Origin: Sedimenticola_A sp040506425
Lineage (GTDB): Bacteria; Pseudomonadota; Gammaproteobacteria; Chromatiales; Chromatiaceae
DNA: 64,000 nt
Direction of reading: 5' to 3'
Assembly: GCA_965224515.1 (NCBI GenBank)
Contig: OZ245051.1
Coordinates: 3,782,001 to 3,846,000 of the forward strand
Shown: piece by piece, positions 1 to 9,432 of the stretch
How positions within the stretch are numbered: position 1 is the stretch's first letter
Layout of the letters: each line of letters opens with the position of its first letter
Position numbers and translations under genes: made by a program
The notes under the pieces: generated by a model
The model's database searches: none
What the model was told of the DNA's origin: nothing
Seen by the model: only the letters and a program-made list of their open reading frames with translations

Positions 1-382
1 GGCCATCGACAAAATACCAACGGTCCTGGTCTCTCTTGAAGCTGCTCATCTCGTGGTGCTTGCGAACCATGCCCTTCTCTTTGAATGTGGCGATGAACTC
101 CACCTTGCCCTCTTCATCCCCTTCACCGCCAGCCTCGGTAGAGACTATCTCAAGCCCCAGCCAATCAGACTTCTCGGCCCAGCGGCGGGTAGCCTCCGCA
201 TCGTGATCATGACGGTGTGCTGGGTGCAGGCTCTCGGTCAGAAACTCCACTGCACCGGTGGCAAACGCACAGTAACGCGAGCGCATCAGAATCTCGGGGG
301 TGGCAGCGATCTCCTTGCCTGAGAGCACAGGACCACAGCAGGCATCGAATTCCTTACCGGAACCGCAGGGACATTGGGACAT
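1..382 (-). CDS. ychJ: YchJ-like SEC-C metal-binding protein (3' end cut by window)
   Basis: The minus strand reads from an ATG at 382 to the window edge without a stop, giving about 127 residues. The N-terminus MSQCPCGSGKEFDACCG is the short Cys-rich SEC-C zinc motif. It is followed by the YchJ-family middle part (RSRYCAFATG, then FLTESLHP). Conserved aromatic strands come near the edge (MVRKHHEMSSF, RWYFVDG). YchJ proteins are about 150-160 residues, so only some 20-30 C-terminal residues are missing. Function in the family is poorly defined; metal binding is expected from the Cys motif. The gene follows arsJ on the same strand, 83 bases away. Confidence 0.85.
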   Translation of the reverse strand, partial: MSQCPCGSGKEFDACCGPVLSGKEIAATPEILMRSRYCAFATGAVEFLTESLHPAHRHDHDAEATRRWAEKSDWLGLEIVSTEAGGEGDEEGKVEFIATFKEKGMVRKHHEMSSFKRDQDRWYFVDG

Positions 383-465
383 ATAACAAACCTCTCATTC
401 TAAACCCGTTCAGCGGGATTAAACCGAAAACCGGGCAGACCTTAGCACGTCAAGAGGCAATTTGA

Positions 466-1692
466 CTACGTCGGTCCGGCCACCGCACCGCCCCTTCCCG
501 GTAGTTTAAAGGAGAGCAGAAACGCGAGTGAGAGGAAGATCACAGAACCCAGCAGGCAACCCTGGAGCCCCCAGAGCTGGTAGATGCCGCCCGACAGCAC
601 GGTGCCCACCAATCTACCACCGGCGTTGGCCATGTAGTAAAAGCCCACGTTCATGGCCACCTTGTCGTGATCCGAGTAGGCGAGAATGAGGAAGGAGTGG
701 ACCGCGGAATTGATGGCGAAAACCGCGCCAAACAGCGCCAGGCCGATGATCAGCAGCAGTTCGGTCTCAATACCGGTATAGAGACCGGCGGTGATGAGGG
801 CCGTCACCAGCACCAGCGCCCCGACCGAGAGCCTGGCCGTGACTCCGCTTGGCCCCTGGTCGTGATGACTGTGACGCAGAAGCTTCGGCGCCAGGGCCTG
901 TATGAATCCGTAACCGATAATCCATAACGCCAGGTAACCGCCCACGGCAGTGTGTCCCCAGCCCAGCTCCGATACGAAAAACACCGGCAGTCCGACCACG
1001 AACCAGATATCACGGGCTCCGAAGAGGAAGAAGCGGGCGGCGGAAAGCCAGTTGATCTCGCTGGTCTTGGAGAGAATCTGGGTGAACTTTGCCTTGGATT
1101 TCGAGCGCCCAATCTCACCTGGCAGCAGCAGCATGGTGAGCAGCATCAGGGCAAACAGGCTGCCCGCCAGCACCATCAGCGCAGCCTGGAAGCCAATCAG
1201 GGCGAGCAGAAAACCGCCGAGAAAATAGCCGGCGCCCTTGAGGGAGTTTTTCGATCCTGTGAGCACGGCCACCCACTTGAAGAGCCGCCCCTGGGCATCC
1301 GCAGGCAGCATCAGCTTGACGCTGGCCTTGGCGCTCATCTTGTTCAGATCCTTGGCGATACCCGACAGGGCCTGGGCAAACATCACGTACCCCACCGACA
1401 GCCAGGCAGGGTCGACAGCAAGCATTGACAGGGCCAGTACCTGCAGGCCCATACCGGCATAGAGGGTGAAATTGAGCCCCACCCTGCTGCCGATCCAGCC
1501 GCCCACCAGGTTGGTGACCACGCCGAAGAACTCGTAGAAGAGGAACAGGAATGCGATATCCAGCGGGCTGTAGCCAAGCTGGTGAAAGTAGAGCACCACC
1601 AGCATCCGGATAGCACCGTCGGTGACTGTAAAACCCCAGTAGGCGCCTGTCACCACCAGGTAGTTTCTTATGGATACCACTGTCTCTGTCAT
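466..1692 (-). CDS. arsJ: organoarsenical (1-arseno-3-phosphoglycerate) efflux MFS transporter ArsJ
   Basis: A 408-residue integral membrane protein with about 12 predicted helices, a single MFS fold. The sequence matches what I know of ArsJ: an N-terminal YLVVTGAYWGFTVTDGAIRM stretch, a LDIAFLFLFYEFFGV helix, and SGIAKDLNKMSAKASVKL in the central loop. In known systems a GAPDH joins arsenate to glyceraldehyde-3-phosphate and ArsJ exports the unstable product, giving arsenate resistance. The neighbour upstream on the same strand is a GAPDH (1839-2846), the defining partner. The 146-base gap between them holds a degenerate palindromic repeat. GAAGG precedes the ATG. No arsR, arsC or arsB is visible in the window. 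Confidence 0.9.
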   Translation of the reverse strand: MTETVVSIRNYLVVTGAYWGFTVTDGAIRMLVVLYFHQLGYSPLDIAFLFLFYEFFGVVTNLVGGWIGSRVGLNFTLYAGMGLQVLALSMLAVDPAWLSVGYVMFAQALSGIAKDLNKMSAKASVKLMLPADAQGRLFKWVAVLTGSKNSLKGAGYFLGGFLLALIGFQAALMVLAGSLFALMLLTMLLLPGEIGRSKSKAKFTQILSKTSEINWLSAARFFLFGARDIWFVVGLPVFFVSELGWGHTAVGGYLALWIIGYGFIQALAPKLLRHSHHDQGPSGVTARLSVGALVLVTALITAGLYTGIETELLLIIGLALFGAVFAINSAVHSFLILAYSDHDKVAMNVGFYYMANAGGRLVGTVLSGGIYQLWGLQGCLLGSVIFLSLAFLLSFKLPGRGGAVAGPT

Positions 1693-1734
1693 GGGACCTT
1701 CACTTCAGAAAAATATTGTTGGCTTTATCCGGGC

Positions 1735-1767
1735 ATGGTGTGTCGACCTGAGGGTCGACCTACGGCA
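1735..1767. repeat. degenerate copy of the GTAGGTCGG palindromic repeat
   Basis: The stretch contains GTCGACCTGAGGGTCGAC followed by CTACGGCAA, like the right half of the better copies at 9315, 24509, 24638 and 43982. The left half is decayed. It sits between the GAPDH gene and arsJ. Confidence 0.5.
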
Positions 1768-1838
1768 AGTGTCGATTTCTGGCACTCATGCACACAATGA
1801 ATGCAGGGGCAGATCCGTTGCCACAACGGCCACCCTGT

Positions 1839-2846
1839 CTACATGAATGCGGCAACTTTTCTTGCCAGCTCCATCATCCGGTTAGCGTAACCCATCTCGT
1901 TATCGTACCAGAGCAGTACCTTGACCTGGGTTCCATCCACCACCATTGTCGAGAGTGCATCGACAATGGAGGAACGGGTATCGCTGCGGTAGTCCACGGA
2001 TACCAGGGGGCGCTCCTCGTAACCGAGTATGCCCTTCAACTCCCCTTCCGCAGCCTCCTTGAAGTAACCGTTGACTTCCTCAACGCTGGTCTCGCGCTGG
2101 GCTTCGATCACCAGGTCGGTGATAGAGGCGTTGAGCAGGGGGACGCGTACCGCGAGGCCGTTGAGCTTGCCTTCGAGCTCGGGAAATATCTTGATCACCG
2201 CCTTGGCCGAACCGGTACTGGTTGGAATCAGCGACTGGCTGGATGAGCGGGCGCGGCGCAGGTCCTTGTGGCCCTTGTCGATCACCACCTGGGTATTGGT
2301 GATGTCATGGATGGTGGTCATGGTACCGTGGCGGATACCCAGTTTCTCCTGCAACACCTTGATCGCCGGAGCCAGGCAGTTGGTGGTGCAGGATGCGGCG
2401 GTCACCAGGTCATGCTGTTCAGGATCGTAAAGATGATCATTGATACCCATGACGATGTTCAGGGCGTCCTCCTGCACGGGGGCAGCGACCACGACTTTCT
2501 TTACACCCTGGTCAAAATAGGCCTGGAGCTTTTCCCGGGTGCGGAAGGCACCGGAAGATTCGATTACCAGGTCCACCCCCATGCCCTTCCAGTCCACCTC
2601 GCCAGGGGTACTGTATCGGCTGTAGCTGATGCGCTTGCCGTCGACACTGAAGGAGGTCTCATCCGAGGTTATCTCCCTGTCCCAGCGTCCGTGAATGGAA
2701 TCGAACTCCGCCAGGTGGGCGGCACAGGCAGCGTTGCCGCTGATCTCGTTGATGTGAACGAACTCCAGCTCTTCGCAGCCCCAGGCCGCACGAAAACCAA
2801 GCCGTCCCATACGCCCAAAACCATTGATTCCAACCCGAACACTCAT
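1839..2846 (-). CDS. ArsJ-associated glyceraldehyde-3-phosphate dehydrogenase
   Basis: A 335-residue type I phosphorylating GAPDH. The NAD-binding GINGFGRMGRLGFRA is at residues 6-20, and the catalytic ASCTTNCLAP has its nucleophile at Cys153. A His follows in TMTTIHDITNTQ and the phosphate-site SSQSLIPTSTGSAKA after that. The C-terminal YDNEMGYANRM is typical. In arsJ-linked copies this enzyme takes arsenate instead of phosphate to give 1-arseno-3-phosphoglycerate. The gene directly precedes arsJ on the same strand and has a strong GGAGGGG site 8 bases before the ATG. It could also serve glycolysis, since no other GAPDH is visible here, but the pairing argues for the arsenate role. Confidence 0.9.
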   Translation of the reverse strand: MSVRVGINGFGRMGRLGFRAAWGCEELEFVHINEISGNAACAAHLAEFDSIHGRWDREITSDETSFSVDGKRISYSRYSTPGEVDWKGMGVDLVIESSGAFRTREKLQAYFDQGVKKVVVAAPVQEDALNIVMGINDHLYDPEQHDLVTAASCTTNCLAPAIKVLQEKLGIRHGTMTTIHDITNTQVVIDKGHKDLRRARSSSQSLIPTSTGSAKAVIKIFPELEGKLNGLAVRVPLLNASITDLVIEAQRETSVEEVNGYFKEAAEGELKGILGYEERPLVSVDYRSDTRSSIVDALSTMVVDGTQVKVLLWYDNEMGYANRMMELARKVAAFM

Positions 2847-2919
2847 CGCTTGACCCCTCCAGGGATATAACTGTTTAAAGACAACCGGTGGATTGTCCAG
2901 GCTTCATATTACAACATGG

Positions 2920-5900
2920 TTACAGGCCAAGCTCTTTCCAGCGCTTCTCCAGGCGTTTGAGTGAGATGGGATAGGCGGTTTTGAGCTCCTGGGCGAAGCA
3001 GGAGACACGCAACTCCTCGAATGCCCAGCGCAGCTCTTCAATGCGCTCATCTGCTTTGGCATTCTTGCGGCACTTCTCGTCCCACTGCTGCCACTGCTGG
3101 TAGAGCTTCTGGAATTCCCGAAGCTGTTGCTGATCCCTGGCAGCGGCATGGCCCAGCTTCTCCAGGCGCCGGTCCAGGGCCTTGAGGTAGCGTGGAAGGT
3201 GCTTCAACTGGGTATAGGGGGTGTGCTGCAGAAAGCCCTGAAACACCAGCCGGTCCAACTGGGTCTTCATGTCTGCAATGGAGTTCATCCAGTTGATCTG
3301 GGTAGCGCCGGAGAGTGCTTTTCTCAGTTTCTGATAGTGATCCAGTATCTCGCCGCAGATTTTCACCGCTTCATTGGCGTGTCCCATTATCCCGCCCTTG
3401 CACTCTTCGATGCGTCGGTTGAATGACTCCGCATCCCGCACCGGGGGCTTGTTTTCGAGAAACGTGAGATCAACGACCAGGGCCACAAGCTCCCGCTCCA
3501 GGTCAGGCTTGCCCTTTCCGCCAAAACCTTCCGGTGCCGGCGCAGCCTTGGAATACTGCAGTCGCATCCGCTCCAGCCCGGGCAGGTTGCGACGCAGGTA
3601 GCGCATATCCGCAGAGAGCCTGAGCATGAGCAGGCGGCGCAGTCCATCATGCATTGCCCTGTGCGCATTCTGCTCAGAGTCCAGCACCCGGACCGCCACG
3701 CAGTCCCCCTGGTCCACCAGGGCAGGAAAACCTTTCAGCGTGATACCCCCGCGCTTCATCTCGACGCTTTCGGGCAGGGGGCCGAAATCCCAGTCGGTAA
3801 CCCCCTCGCGCTCCAGCCCGGTATCCGGCAGTTTGTGAAAGCTCTCCTCTCCCTTACCGCCATACTCTCTTTTGAGAGAAGCGAGATCACGATCAGCGGC
3901 CACCCGCCTGCCCTCTTCATCCAGCACGTGGAAGTTCATGCGCAGGTGCCCGGGTACCGCATCCTCCTGCCAGGCATCTTCCGGCACATGCACCCCGGTC
4001 ATCGACTTGAGCTGTTCCGACAACACCCGTATCAGCGGCCTGTCCGAAGGCTCCATCTCCTTGATACATCTGTCCGCGTAATCGGGGATGGGTACGAATG
4101 ACTTGCGCAGGTTCTTGGGCAGACCACGCAGCAGCGCCACCACCCGCTCACGTAACAGCCCCGGCACCAGCCACTGGCAACGCTCCTCGGAGATCTGGTT
4201 GAGAATCGGCCTGGGGATCTTCAGGGTCACACCATCGGCCTTGTGTCCCGGGTCAAAATGGTAGGCCAGCGGTAACCGCATGCCGTTGACATCCAGGGTA
4301 TCGGGGAAATGCTCCAGTGAGACCTGCTCCTGGCGGTGCATCAGGTCTTCCTGGCGCATATGCAACAGCTTCGGCTCTGACTGCGTAGCCTTTCGCAACC
4401 ACTTCTCGAACTGGGGCGTGCTGTAGATACCCTCGGGTATGCGCTTGTCGTAGTACTCGTAGAGGGTCTGCTCATCCACCAGCAGATCACGGCGACGCGA
4501 CTTGTGTTCGAGATCCTCGATATAGCTGATCAGTTCCTGGTTGTGGCGCCAGAATGGGGCGCGGGTGTGGAAATCCTGCTCCACCAGAGCAGAACGGATG
4601 AAGATCTCCCGGGACTCTTCAGGATTGATCGGCCCGTAGTTCACCTTGCGCCTGGGCACGATAGCCAGGCCGAACAGGGTCTGCTTCTCGTAGGCGGCCA
4701 CCTGCCCGCGCCGCTTCTCCCAGTGGGGTTCACTGTAGCTTCGCTTCACCAGGTGCCCCGCCACCGACTCGATCCATTCGGGTTTCACACTGCCCACGGT
4801 ACGGGCGTAGAGCCGGGTGGTCTCCACCAGTTCTGCTGCAACCACCCACTTGGGTTGCTTCTTGAACAACCCGGAACCGGGAAAGATCATGAAGCGGCTG
4901 TTTCGTCCTCCAAGGTAGTCGCGATCCTTGCCACTGCCCTTCAAACCGATATTACTCAACAGGCCAGTCAGGACCGAGGTGTGAATCTCATCGTAGCTGC
5001 CCTCGGCCTGGTTCTCCTTGTATCCCATCTCGTGAAGCTGTCCGCGCAACTGGTGATGGATATCGTGCCACTCCTGGACCCTGGTCCAGGAGATGAACCG
5101 GCTTCGACAGTAGGTTCTGAACTTGCGCTTGCTGAGGTGGCGGCGCTGCTCTTCCAGGTGATTCCACAGGTTGAGGTAGCCGATAAAATCGGACTCCTCG
5201 CTGCGAAATTCAGCATGGGCCTCATCTGCCGCCTGCTGCTTGTCCATGGGGCGGTCCCTGGGGTCCTGCACACTCAGGGCTGCGGCGATCACCAGCACCT
5301 CGGAGAGACAGTTGGCATGCATGGCGGCAAACAGCATGCGGCCGATTCGCGGATCCACCGGAAGCCGCGCAAGCTGCTTGCCTATGCGGGTTACCCTGCG
5401 TTGGCCATCCACTGCACCGATCTCTTCGAGCACCCGGTAGCCGTCCTTGATCAGGCGGTTGTCAGGTGGATCAACAAAAGGGAACGTCTCGATCTCGCCA
5501 AAGCCGAGGATCTTCATCTGCAGAATCACCGAAGCCAGGTTTGTGCGTTGAATCTCCGGTTCGGTGAACTCCGGCCTGGACTCGAAATCCTCCTCGGAAA
5601 AGAGCCTGATACAGATACCGGCAGCCACGCGCCCACAACGCCCCTTGCGCTGGTTGGCGCTGGCCTGTGAGATACGCTCCACCGGCAGGCGCTGCACCTT
5701 GCTGCGATGACTGTAACGGCTGATGCGGGCGTATCCCGCATCGATTACGTAACGGATACCTGGCACCGTCAAAGAGGTCTCGGCAACATTGGTCGCCAGC
5801 ACAATGCGCCTCGCCCCGCCGGGCTTGAAGATGCTCGCCTGTTCCGCCGGTCCCAAGCGTGCATACAGCGGCAGCACCTCGGTCAACTGCAGTTTATGCT

Positions 5901-6840
5901 TGCGCAGGGCTTCCGCGGTTTCACGGATCTCGCGCTCGCCGCTCAGAAACACCAGGATATCACCCCGGTCCACCCGGCTCAGCTCATCTATGGCATCCAC
6001 CAGGGCCTGCTGCATGGGCTCATCACGCTCTCCGCCACCCTCCTCCCCGGGAGGACGGTAACGCATCTCCACGGGATAGGTGCGACCGGAGACATTGATG
6101 ATCGGCGCACCATCAAATTGCCCGGCAAAGCGTTCCGGATCGATGGTGGCCGATGTGATGATCACCTTCAGGTCACGGCGTTTGGGCAACAGCTCTTTCA
6201 GGTAGCCCAGGAGGAAATCAATATTGAGGCTGCGCTCATGTGCCTCGTCGATAATCAGGGTGTCGTATTCATTCAGAAACCGGTCCTGCTGAACCTCGGC
6301 CAGCAGCATACCGTCGGTCATCAGCTTTATGTGGGTCTCCGGTCTCACGTGATCGTGGAAGCGCACTTTGTAACCCACCGATGTCCCCAACTCGCAATCA
6401 AGCTCGCTGGATATACGCGCGGCCAGAGAACGGGCGGCGATGCGCCGGGGCTGGGTATGGCCGATACGGCCGAAAACACCCCGTCCAAGGGCCAGGCAGA
6501 TCTTGGGCAGCTGGGTAGACTTGCCAGAACCGGTTTCTCCGCAGAGCACGATCACCTGGTTGTCACGGATCAGTTCTGCAATCTCCTCCCACTTGCCGCT
6601 GATGGGCAGTTCCATGGGAAAGGATGGTTCAGGGAGTGTCTCCCGGCGCAGCTTGACCAGGGTCTTCGACCCATCGATCTGCTGCTGCAACCGCTCCTGT
6701 CCCTGGTCGAAGGATTTACCCTCTTTCTGCCGTTTCTGCAGACCGGACAGGCGGCGGCGAAAGCCATGCCTGTCCCTCAGCATGCAGCCGTCTATATCTT
6801 CTGAGTTGGGGAGTGTTTGGGAAACCACTGACATTACCAT
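2920..6840 (-). CDS. hrpA: ATP-dependent DEAH-box RNA helicase HrpA
   Basis: A 1306-residue protein, the usual size of proteobacterial HrpA. Walker A GETGSGKST lies near residue 102, followed by DEAH in LIIDEAHERSLN, SATIDPERF, and the C-terminal helicase motifs TNVAETSLTVPGI and QRKGRCGRV. The ratchet/OB region and the long HrpA-specific C-terminus (DUF3418 type) follow. HrpA acts in the cytosol on mRNA and on stalled or collided ribosomes. Two in-frame starts are possible, at 6840 and 6834 (MSVVSQ); neither has a clear ribosome-binding site. The gene ends 73 bases before the GAPDH start and reads in the same direction. Confidence 0.95.
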   Translation of the reverse strand: MVMSVVSQTLPNSEDIDGCMLRDRHGFRRRLSGLQKRQKEGKSFDQGQERLQQQIDGSKTLVKLRRETLPEPSFPMELPISGKWEEIAELIRDNQVIVLCGETGSGKSTQLPKICLALGRGVFGRIGHTQPRRIAARSLAARISSELDCELGTSVGYKVRFHDHVRPETHIKLMTDGMLLAEVQQDRFLNEYDTLIIDEAHERSLNIDFLLGYLKELLPKRRDLKVIITSATIDPERFAGQFDGAPIINVSGRTYPVEMRYRPPGEEGGGERDEPMQQALVDAIDELSRVDRGDILVFLSGEREIRETAEALRKHKLQLTEVLPLYARLGPAEQASIFKPGGARRIVLATNVAETSLTVPGIRYVIDAGYARISRYSHRSKVQRLPVERISQASANQRKGRCGRVAAGICIRLFSEEDFESRPEFTEPEIQRTNLASVILQMKILGFGEIETFPFVDPPDNRLIKDGYRVLEEIGAVDGQRRVTRIGKQLARLPVDPRIGRMLFAAMHANCLSEVLVIAAALSVQDPRDRPMDKQQAADEAHAEFRSEESDFIGYLNLWNHLEEQRRHLSKRKFRTYCRSRFISWTRVQEWHDIHHQLRGQLHEMGYKENQAEGSYDEIHTSVLTGLLSNIGLKGSGKDRDYLGGRNSRFMIFPGSGLFKKQPKWVVAAELVETTRLYARTVGSVKPEWIESVAGHLVKRSYSEPHWEKRRGQVAAYEKQTLFGLAIVPRRKVNYGPINPEESREIFIRSALVEQDFHTRAPFWRHNQELISYIEDLEHKSRRRDLLVDEQTLYEYYDKRIPEGIYSTPQFEKWLRKATQSEPKLLHMRQEDLMHRQEQVSLEHFPDTLDVNGMRLPLAYHFDPGHKADGVTLKIPRPILNQISEERCQWLVPGLLRERVVALLRGLPKNLRKSFVPIPDYADRCIKEMEPSDRPLIRVLSEQLKSMTGVHVPEDAWQEDAVPGHLRMNFHVLDEEGRRVAADRDLASLKREYGGKGEESFHKLPDTGLEREGVTDWDFGPLPESVEMKRGGITLKGFPALVDQGDCVAVRVLDSEQNAHRAMHDGLRRLLMLRLSADMRYLRRNLPGLERMRLQYSKAAPAPEGFGGKGKPDLERELVALVVDLTFLENKPPVRDAESFNRRIEECKGGIMGHANEAVKICGEILDHYQKLRKALSGATQINWMNSIADMKTQLDRLVFQGFLQHTPYTQLKHLPRYLKALDRRLEKLGHAAARDQQQLREFQKLYQQWQQWDEKCRKNAKADERIEELRWAFEELRVSCFAQELKTAYPISLKRLEKRWKELGL

Positions 6841-7161
6841 CGAACAAAGAGGCGCTATTTTACAGATTCCTCGAGATCAATGCCTCATGACAAAACAGCC
6901 GGACAATAATATATAACGCCGGGAAAAGAGCCAAAGAAGCGGCTAAATTAAATTAGAAACTTTCTCTTAATACCATCGCAACACTATGAATATAAATGCT
7001 TTTCAATACAATTATCGTAATTGTGGCAATCTACTAATTTGAGTCGTATTATTGCTGGTGTCTGGAGGCTAAATTTGCCACCTGCTGTCGGAATAATTCG
7101 TGCGTTTGGTTATTCGGCAGTTTTTTCTCTACAGCGCACAACGAGAAGAGACTTAAGATTG
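6841..7161. other. AT-rich divergent intergenic region between hrpA and the RRM gene
   Basis: This 321-base stretch has no convincing gene; an ORF extending upstream from 7162 to 7021 lacks family similarity. It must hold the promoters of hrpA (minus) and the RRM gene (plus). The long leader of the RRM gene fits the structured 5' regions often seen on cold-inducible RNA-binding protein genes, but I see no specific fold. Confidence 0.4.
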
Positions 7162-7431
7162 ATGAATATCTACGTTGGAAATCTGTCTTACGACATGACA
7201 GATGATGAGTTAAGGGATGCATTCGCCGAGTTCGGTGCTGTCGACAGTGCGAAGATCATCATGGATCGCGACACAGGCCGTTCAAAGGGATTCGGTTTTG
7301 TAGAGATGCCTAATCAGTCCGAAGGTGAAGAAGCTGTCAAAGCGCTCAATGAGAAAGAGATGGGTGGCAGAAACCTGCGTGTCAACGAAGCGCGCCCCAG
7401 AGAGGACCGTCCCCGCCGTCCTCGCTACTAA
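7162..7431 (+). CDS. small RRM-type RNA-binding protein
   Basis: An 89-residue protein made of one RNA recognition motif. RNP2 is IYVGNL at residues 3-8 and RNP1 is KGFGFVEM at 42-49. A short basic, Arg/Pro-rich tail (RPREDRPRRPRY) follows. These glycine-poor bacterial RRM proteins bind single-stranded RNA and are often cold-induced. I chose the ATG at 7162 because the RRM starts immediately there; the upstream ATG at 7021 adds 47 residues unlike the family. The next gene, 244 bases downstream on the same strand, is an RNA helicase, which fits a shared role in RNA remodelling. Confidence 0.92.
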   Translation: MNIYVGNLSYDMTDDELRDAFAEFGAVDSAKIIMDRDTGRSKGFGFVEMPNQSEGEEAVKALNEKEMGGRNLRVNEARPREDRPRRPRY

Positions 7432-7440
7432 AAACCGAGA

Positions 7441-7468
7441 TACCTCCCCCTTCCCGGGGGGAGGTGTG
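7441..7468 (+). terminator. GC-rich hairpin after the RRM gene
   Basis: ACCTCCCCC and its complement flank a TTCCC loop right after the RRM stop codon. There is no T-run behind it, so it may be a weak terminator or an mRNA 3'-end stabiliser. Confidence 0.45.
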
Positions 7469-7674
7469 AAAACCAGGTAAACCGCGGCCTCGCTGATTTC
7501 TACAGCTATTCCCTCACCTTTCTGTTATAGTGCCGCGCATCCGGCGCACTTTCGGTCTGCGCCATCGTCGTAAAGAGAGCAATCCGCCCTCCATTCGATC
7601 CCAAAACGAATTCCGCCTGGACCGTAACAGGGCTTAATGCCGTGTCGGGCCGGATTCAGGAGTAATACCCAAAC

Positions 7675-9129
7675 ATGTCTTTTGAAACTCTCGGCCTGTC
7701 GGCCGATATTTTGCGTGCTGTAAAAGAACAGGGCTACAGCGAACCCACCCCCATTCAGCGTCAGGCCATTCCCGTCGTGCTTCAGGGCAAGGATATCCTT
7801 GCCGGAGCCCAGACCGGTACCGGCAAGACCGCAGGCTTCACCCTGCCGTTGCTGGAACTGCTGCACGAACACGCCCAGGGCAAGGGCAACCGCCCCATAC
7901 GTGCACTGGTAATCACCCCCACACGGGAACTAGCCGCCCAGGTGGGCGAGAGCGTGGAGACCTACGGCAAGCACCTCCCCCTGCGCTCCACCGTCATTTT
8001 CGGCGGCGTGAAGATCAACCCCCAGATAGAGAAGCTGCGCCACGGCGTGGACATCCTGGTCGCCACCCCTGGCCGCCTGCTCGATCACGCCCAGCAGAAA
8101 ACCCTGGACCTGTCCCATGTTGAGATACTGGTACTGGACGAAGCAGACCGCATGCTCGACATGGGTTTCATTCACGACATCAAACGGGTGCTTAAACTGC
8201 TACCCAGACAACGCCAGAACCTGCTTTTCTCCGCCACCTACTCTAACGAGATCAAGCAACTGGCCAATGAACTGCTCAACAAGCCTGAGCTGATCGAGGT
8301 GGCCCGCCGCAACACCGCGGCAGAGACTGTTGCCCAGACCGTCTACCCGGTGGACAAGGGACGCAAGCGAGAGATGCTCTCCCACATGATCGGTGCCAAC
8401 AACTGGCAGCAGGTACTTGTATTCACCCGCACCAAGCACGGTGCCAACCGCCTTGCCCAGCAGCTGGAACGGGACGGCCTGAGCGCCGCCGCCATCCACG
8501 GCAACAAAAGCCAGGGGGCCCGCACCCGGGCGCTGGCCGGTTTCAAATCAAACGACATACGTGTGCTGGTAGCCACCGATATCGCCGCCCGCGGGCTCGA
8601 TATCGACCAACTGCCACACGTGGTCAACTTCGAGCTACCCAATGTGCCTGAAGACTACGTTCACCGCATCGGCCGCACCGGTCGTGCCGGCAACGAGGGT
8701 GAAGCGATATCCCTGGTCTGTGTGGATGAGCTAAAACTGCTGCGCGACATTGAGCGCCTGCTCAAGCGCGACATCTCCAAGGAGATCATCCCCGGCTACG
8801 AGGTTGATCCCTCCATCAAGGCGGAGCCGATTCAGAATGGTCGTGGCGGTCGCCAGCAACAGGGCCGGGGCAACCGTTCCGGTGGCGGACATCGCGAGAC
8901 CGAGCACAAGCGTCCAAGAAGGGCTTCCAACAAGAAGCGCAGTCACAACCAGGGCAACCAGGCGGACGAGAACCGAGGTAAAGGAAACAGCGCCTCCGGT
9001 AATCAGCGCTCCCAGGGCAACCAGGCGAAATCGGGCAACAAGGCAGCCAAACCTGCAGCCCGGGCGAACTCCGGCAATCGCCGCTCAGGAAGGACCGGCG
9101 AGCGCCCTTCGTTGCTGGGTGGACGTTAG
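7675..9129 (+). CDS. rhlE: DEAD-box RNA helicase RhlE
   Basis: A 484-residue DEAD-box helicase. The Q motif is GYSEPTPIQRQAIP near residues 20-33, Walker A AQTGTGKT at 45-52, then TPTRELAAQV, VLDEADRMLDMGF, the SAT motif in LLFSATYS, and the domain-2 motifs ATDIAARGLDI and HRIGRTGRAG. The C-terminal 110 residues are a low-complexity tail rich in Gly, Gln, Asn, Arg and Lys, typical of RhlE. The protein unwinds short RNA duplexes and acts in ribosome assembly or mRNA decay. An AGGAG site lies about 11 bases before the ATG. The gene ends at a bidirectional terminator shared with the transhydrogenase operon. Confidence 0.95.
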   Translation: MSFETLGLSADILRAVKEQGYSEPTPIQRQAIPVVLQGKDILAGAQTGTGKTAGFTLPLLELLHEHAQGKGNRPIRALVITPTRELAAQVGESVETYGKHLPLRSTVIFGGVKINPQIEKLRHGVDILVATPGRLLDHAQQKTLDLSHVEILVLDEADRMLDMGFIHDIKRVLKLLPRQRQNLLFSATYSNEIKQLANELLNKPELIEVARRNTAAETVAQTVYPVDKGRKREMLSHMIGANNWQQVLVFTRTKHGANRLAQQLERDGLSAAAIHGNKSQGARTRALAGFKSNDIRVLVATDIAARGLDIDQLPHVVNFELPNVPEDYVHRIGRTGRAGNEGEAISLVCVDELKLLRDIERLLKRDISKEIIPGYEVDPSIKAEPIQNGRGGRQQQGRGNRSGGGHRETEHKRPRRASNKKRSHNQGNQADENRGKGNSASGNQRSQGNQAKSGNKAAKPAARANSGNRRSGRTGERPSLLGGR

Positions 9130-9189
9130 ATTAAACAACAGATTGCAGTGGCCCAGTCCCCTGGGCGAAAAGATGGACCACCAGCTGCA

Positions 9190-9262
9190 GGGTGCAATAG
9201 CCAAGCGTATTGCACCGGCAATCAATAACCGGTGGGTTGCGCTGTCGCCAACCCACCCTACG
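9190..9262. repeat. paired palindromic intergenic repeat (GGTGCAATA / GGTGGGTT type)
   Basis: Two adjacent inverted repeats: GGTGCAATA...TATTGCACC at 9191-9216 and GGTGGGTTGCGC...AACCCACC at 9231-9257. The same pair in the same order occurs at 28444-28546. A partial copy of a third motif (CCCAGTCCCCTGGGCGA) lies just upstream, near 9153-9170. Confidence 0.7.
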
Positions 9263-9273
9263 GCTGCATCCAG

Positions 9274-9310
9274 ACATAAAAAAAGCGGGCATTGCCCGCT
9301 TTTTTTATGT
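9274..9310. terminator. bidirectional intrinsic terminator between rhlE and pntB
   Basis: The hairpin AGCGGGC-ATT-GCCCGCT (9284-9300) is flanked by A7 on the left and T7 on the right. The inverted repeat is perfect over 17 bases per arm, so it should stop transcription from both convergent operons. Confidence 0.9.
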
Positions 9311-9314
9311 CTAT

Positions 9315-9360
9315 GTAGGTCGGGCTTTAGCCCGACATGTCGGCCTGAAGGCCGACCTAC
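9315..9360. repeat. 46-base GTAGGTCGG palindromic repeat, copy 1
   Basis: It begins GTAGGTCGGGCTTTAGCCC, has ACATGT at its centre and ends GGCCGACCTAC. Each half is itself an inverted repeat, so the whole can form two adjacent hairpins. Near-identical copies are at 24509, 24638 and 43982. Confidence 0.9.
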
Positions 9361-9432
9361 GGAAAATTAGTGGCTAATCGAAAAATTAACTATTAGCTGT
9401 GACACAGCCTTAATTATTAACTGAAAGGCCGC

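Noticed and set aside
4504..6804. Antisense frames of 388 and 365 codons inside hrpA
   Set aside because: Same reason: shadows of a well-supported helicase gene, with no ribosome-binding site and no family motif.
7021..7161. N-terminal extension of the RRM protein
   Set aside because: The added 47 residues are unlike RRM proteins, and the RRM begins at the ATG at 7162.
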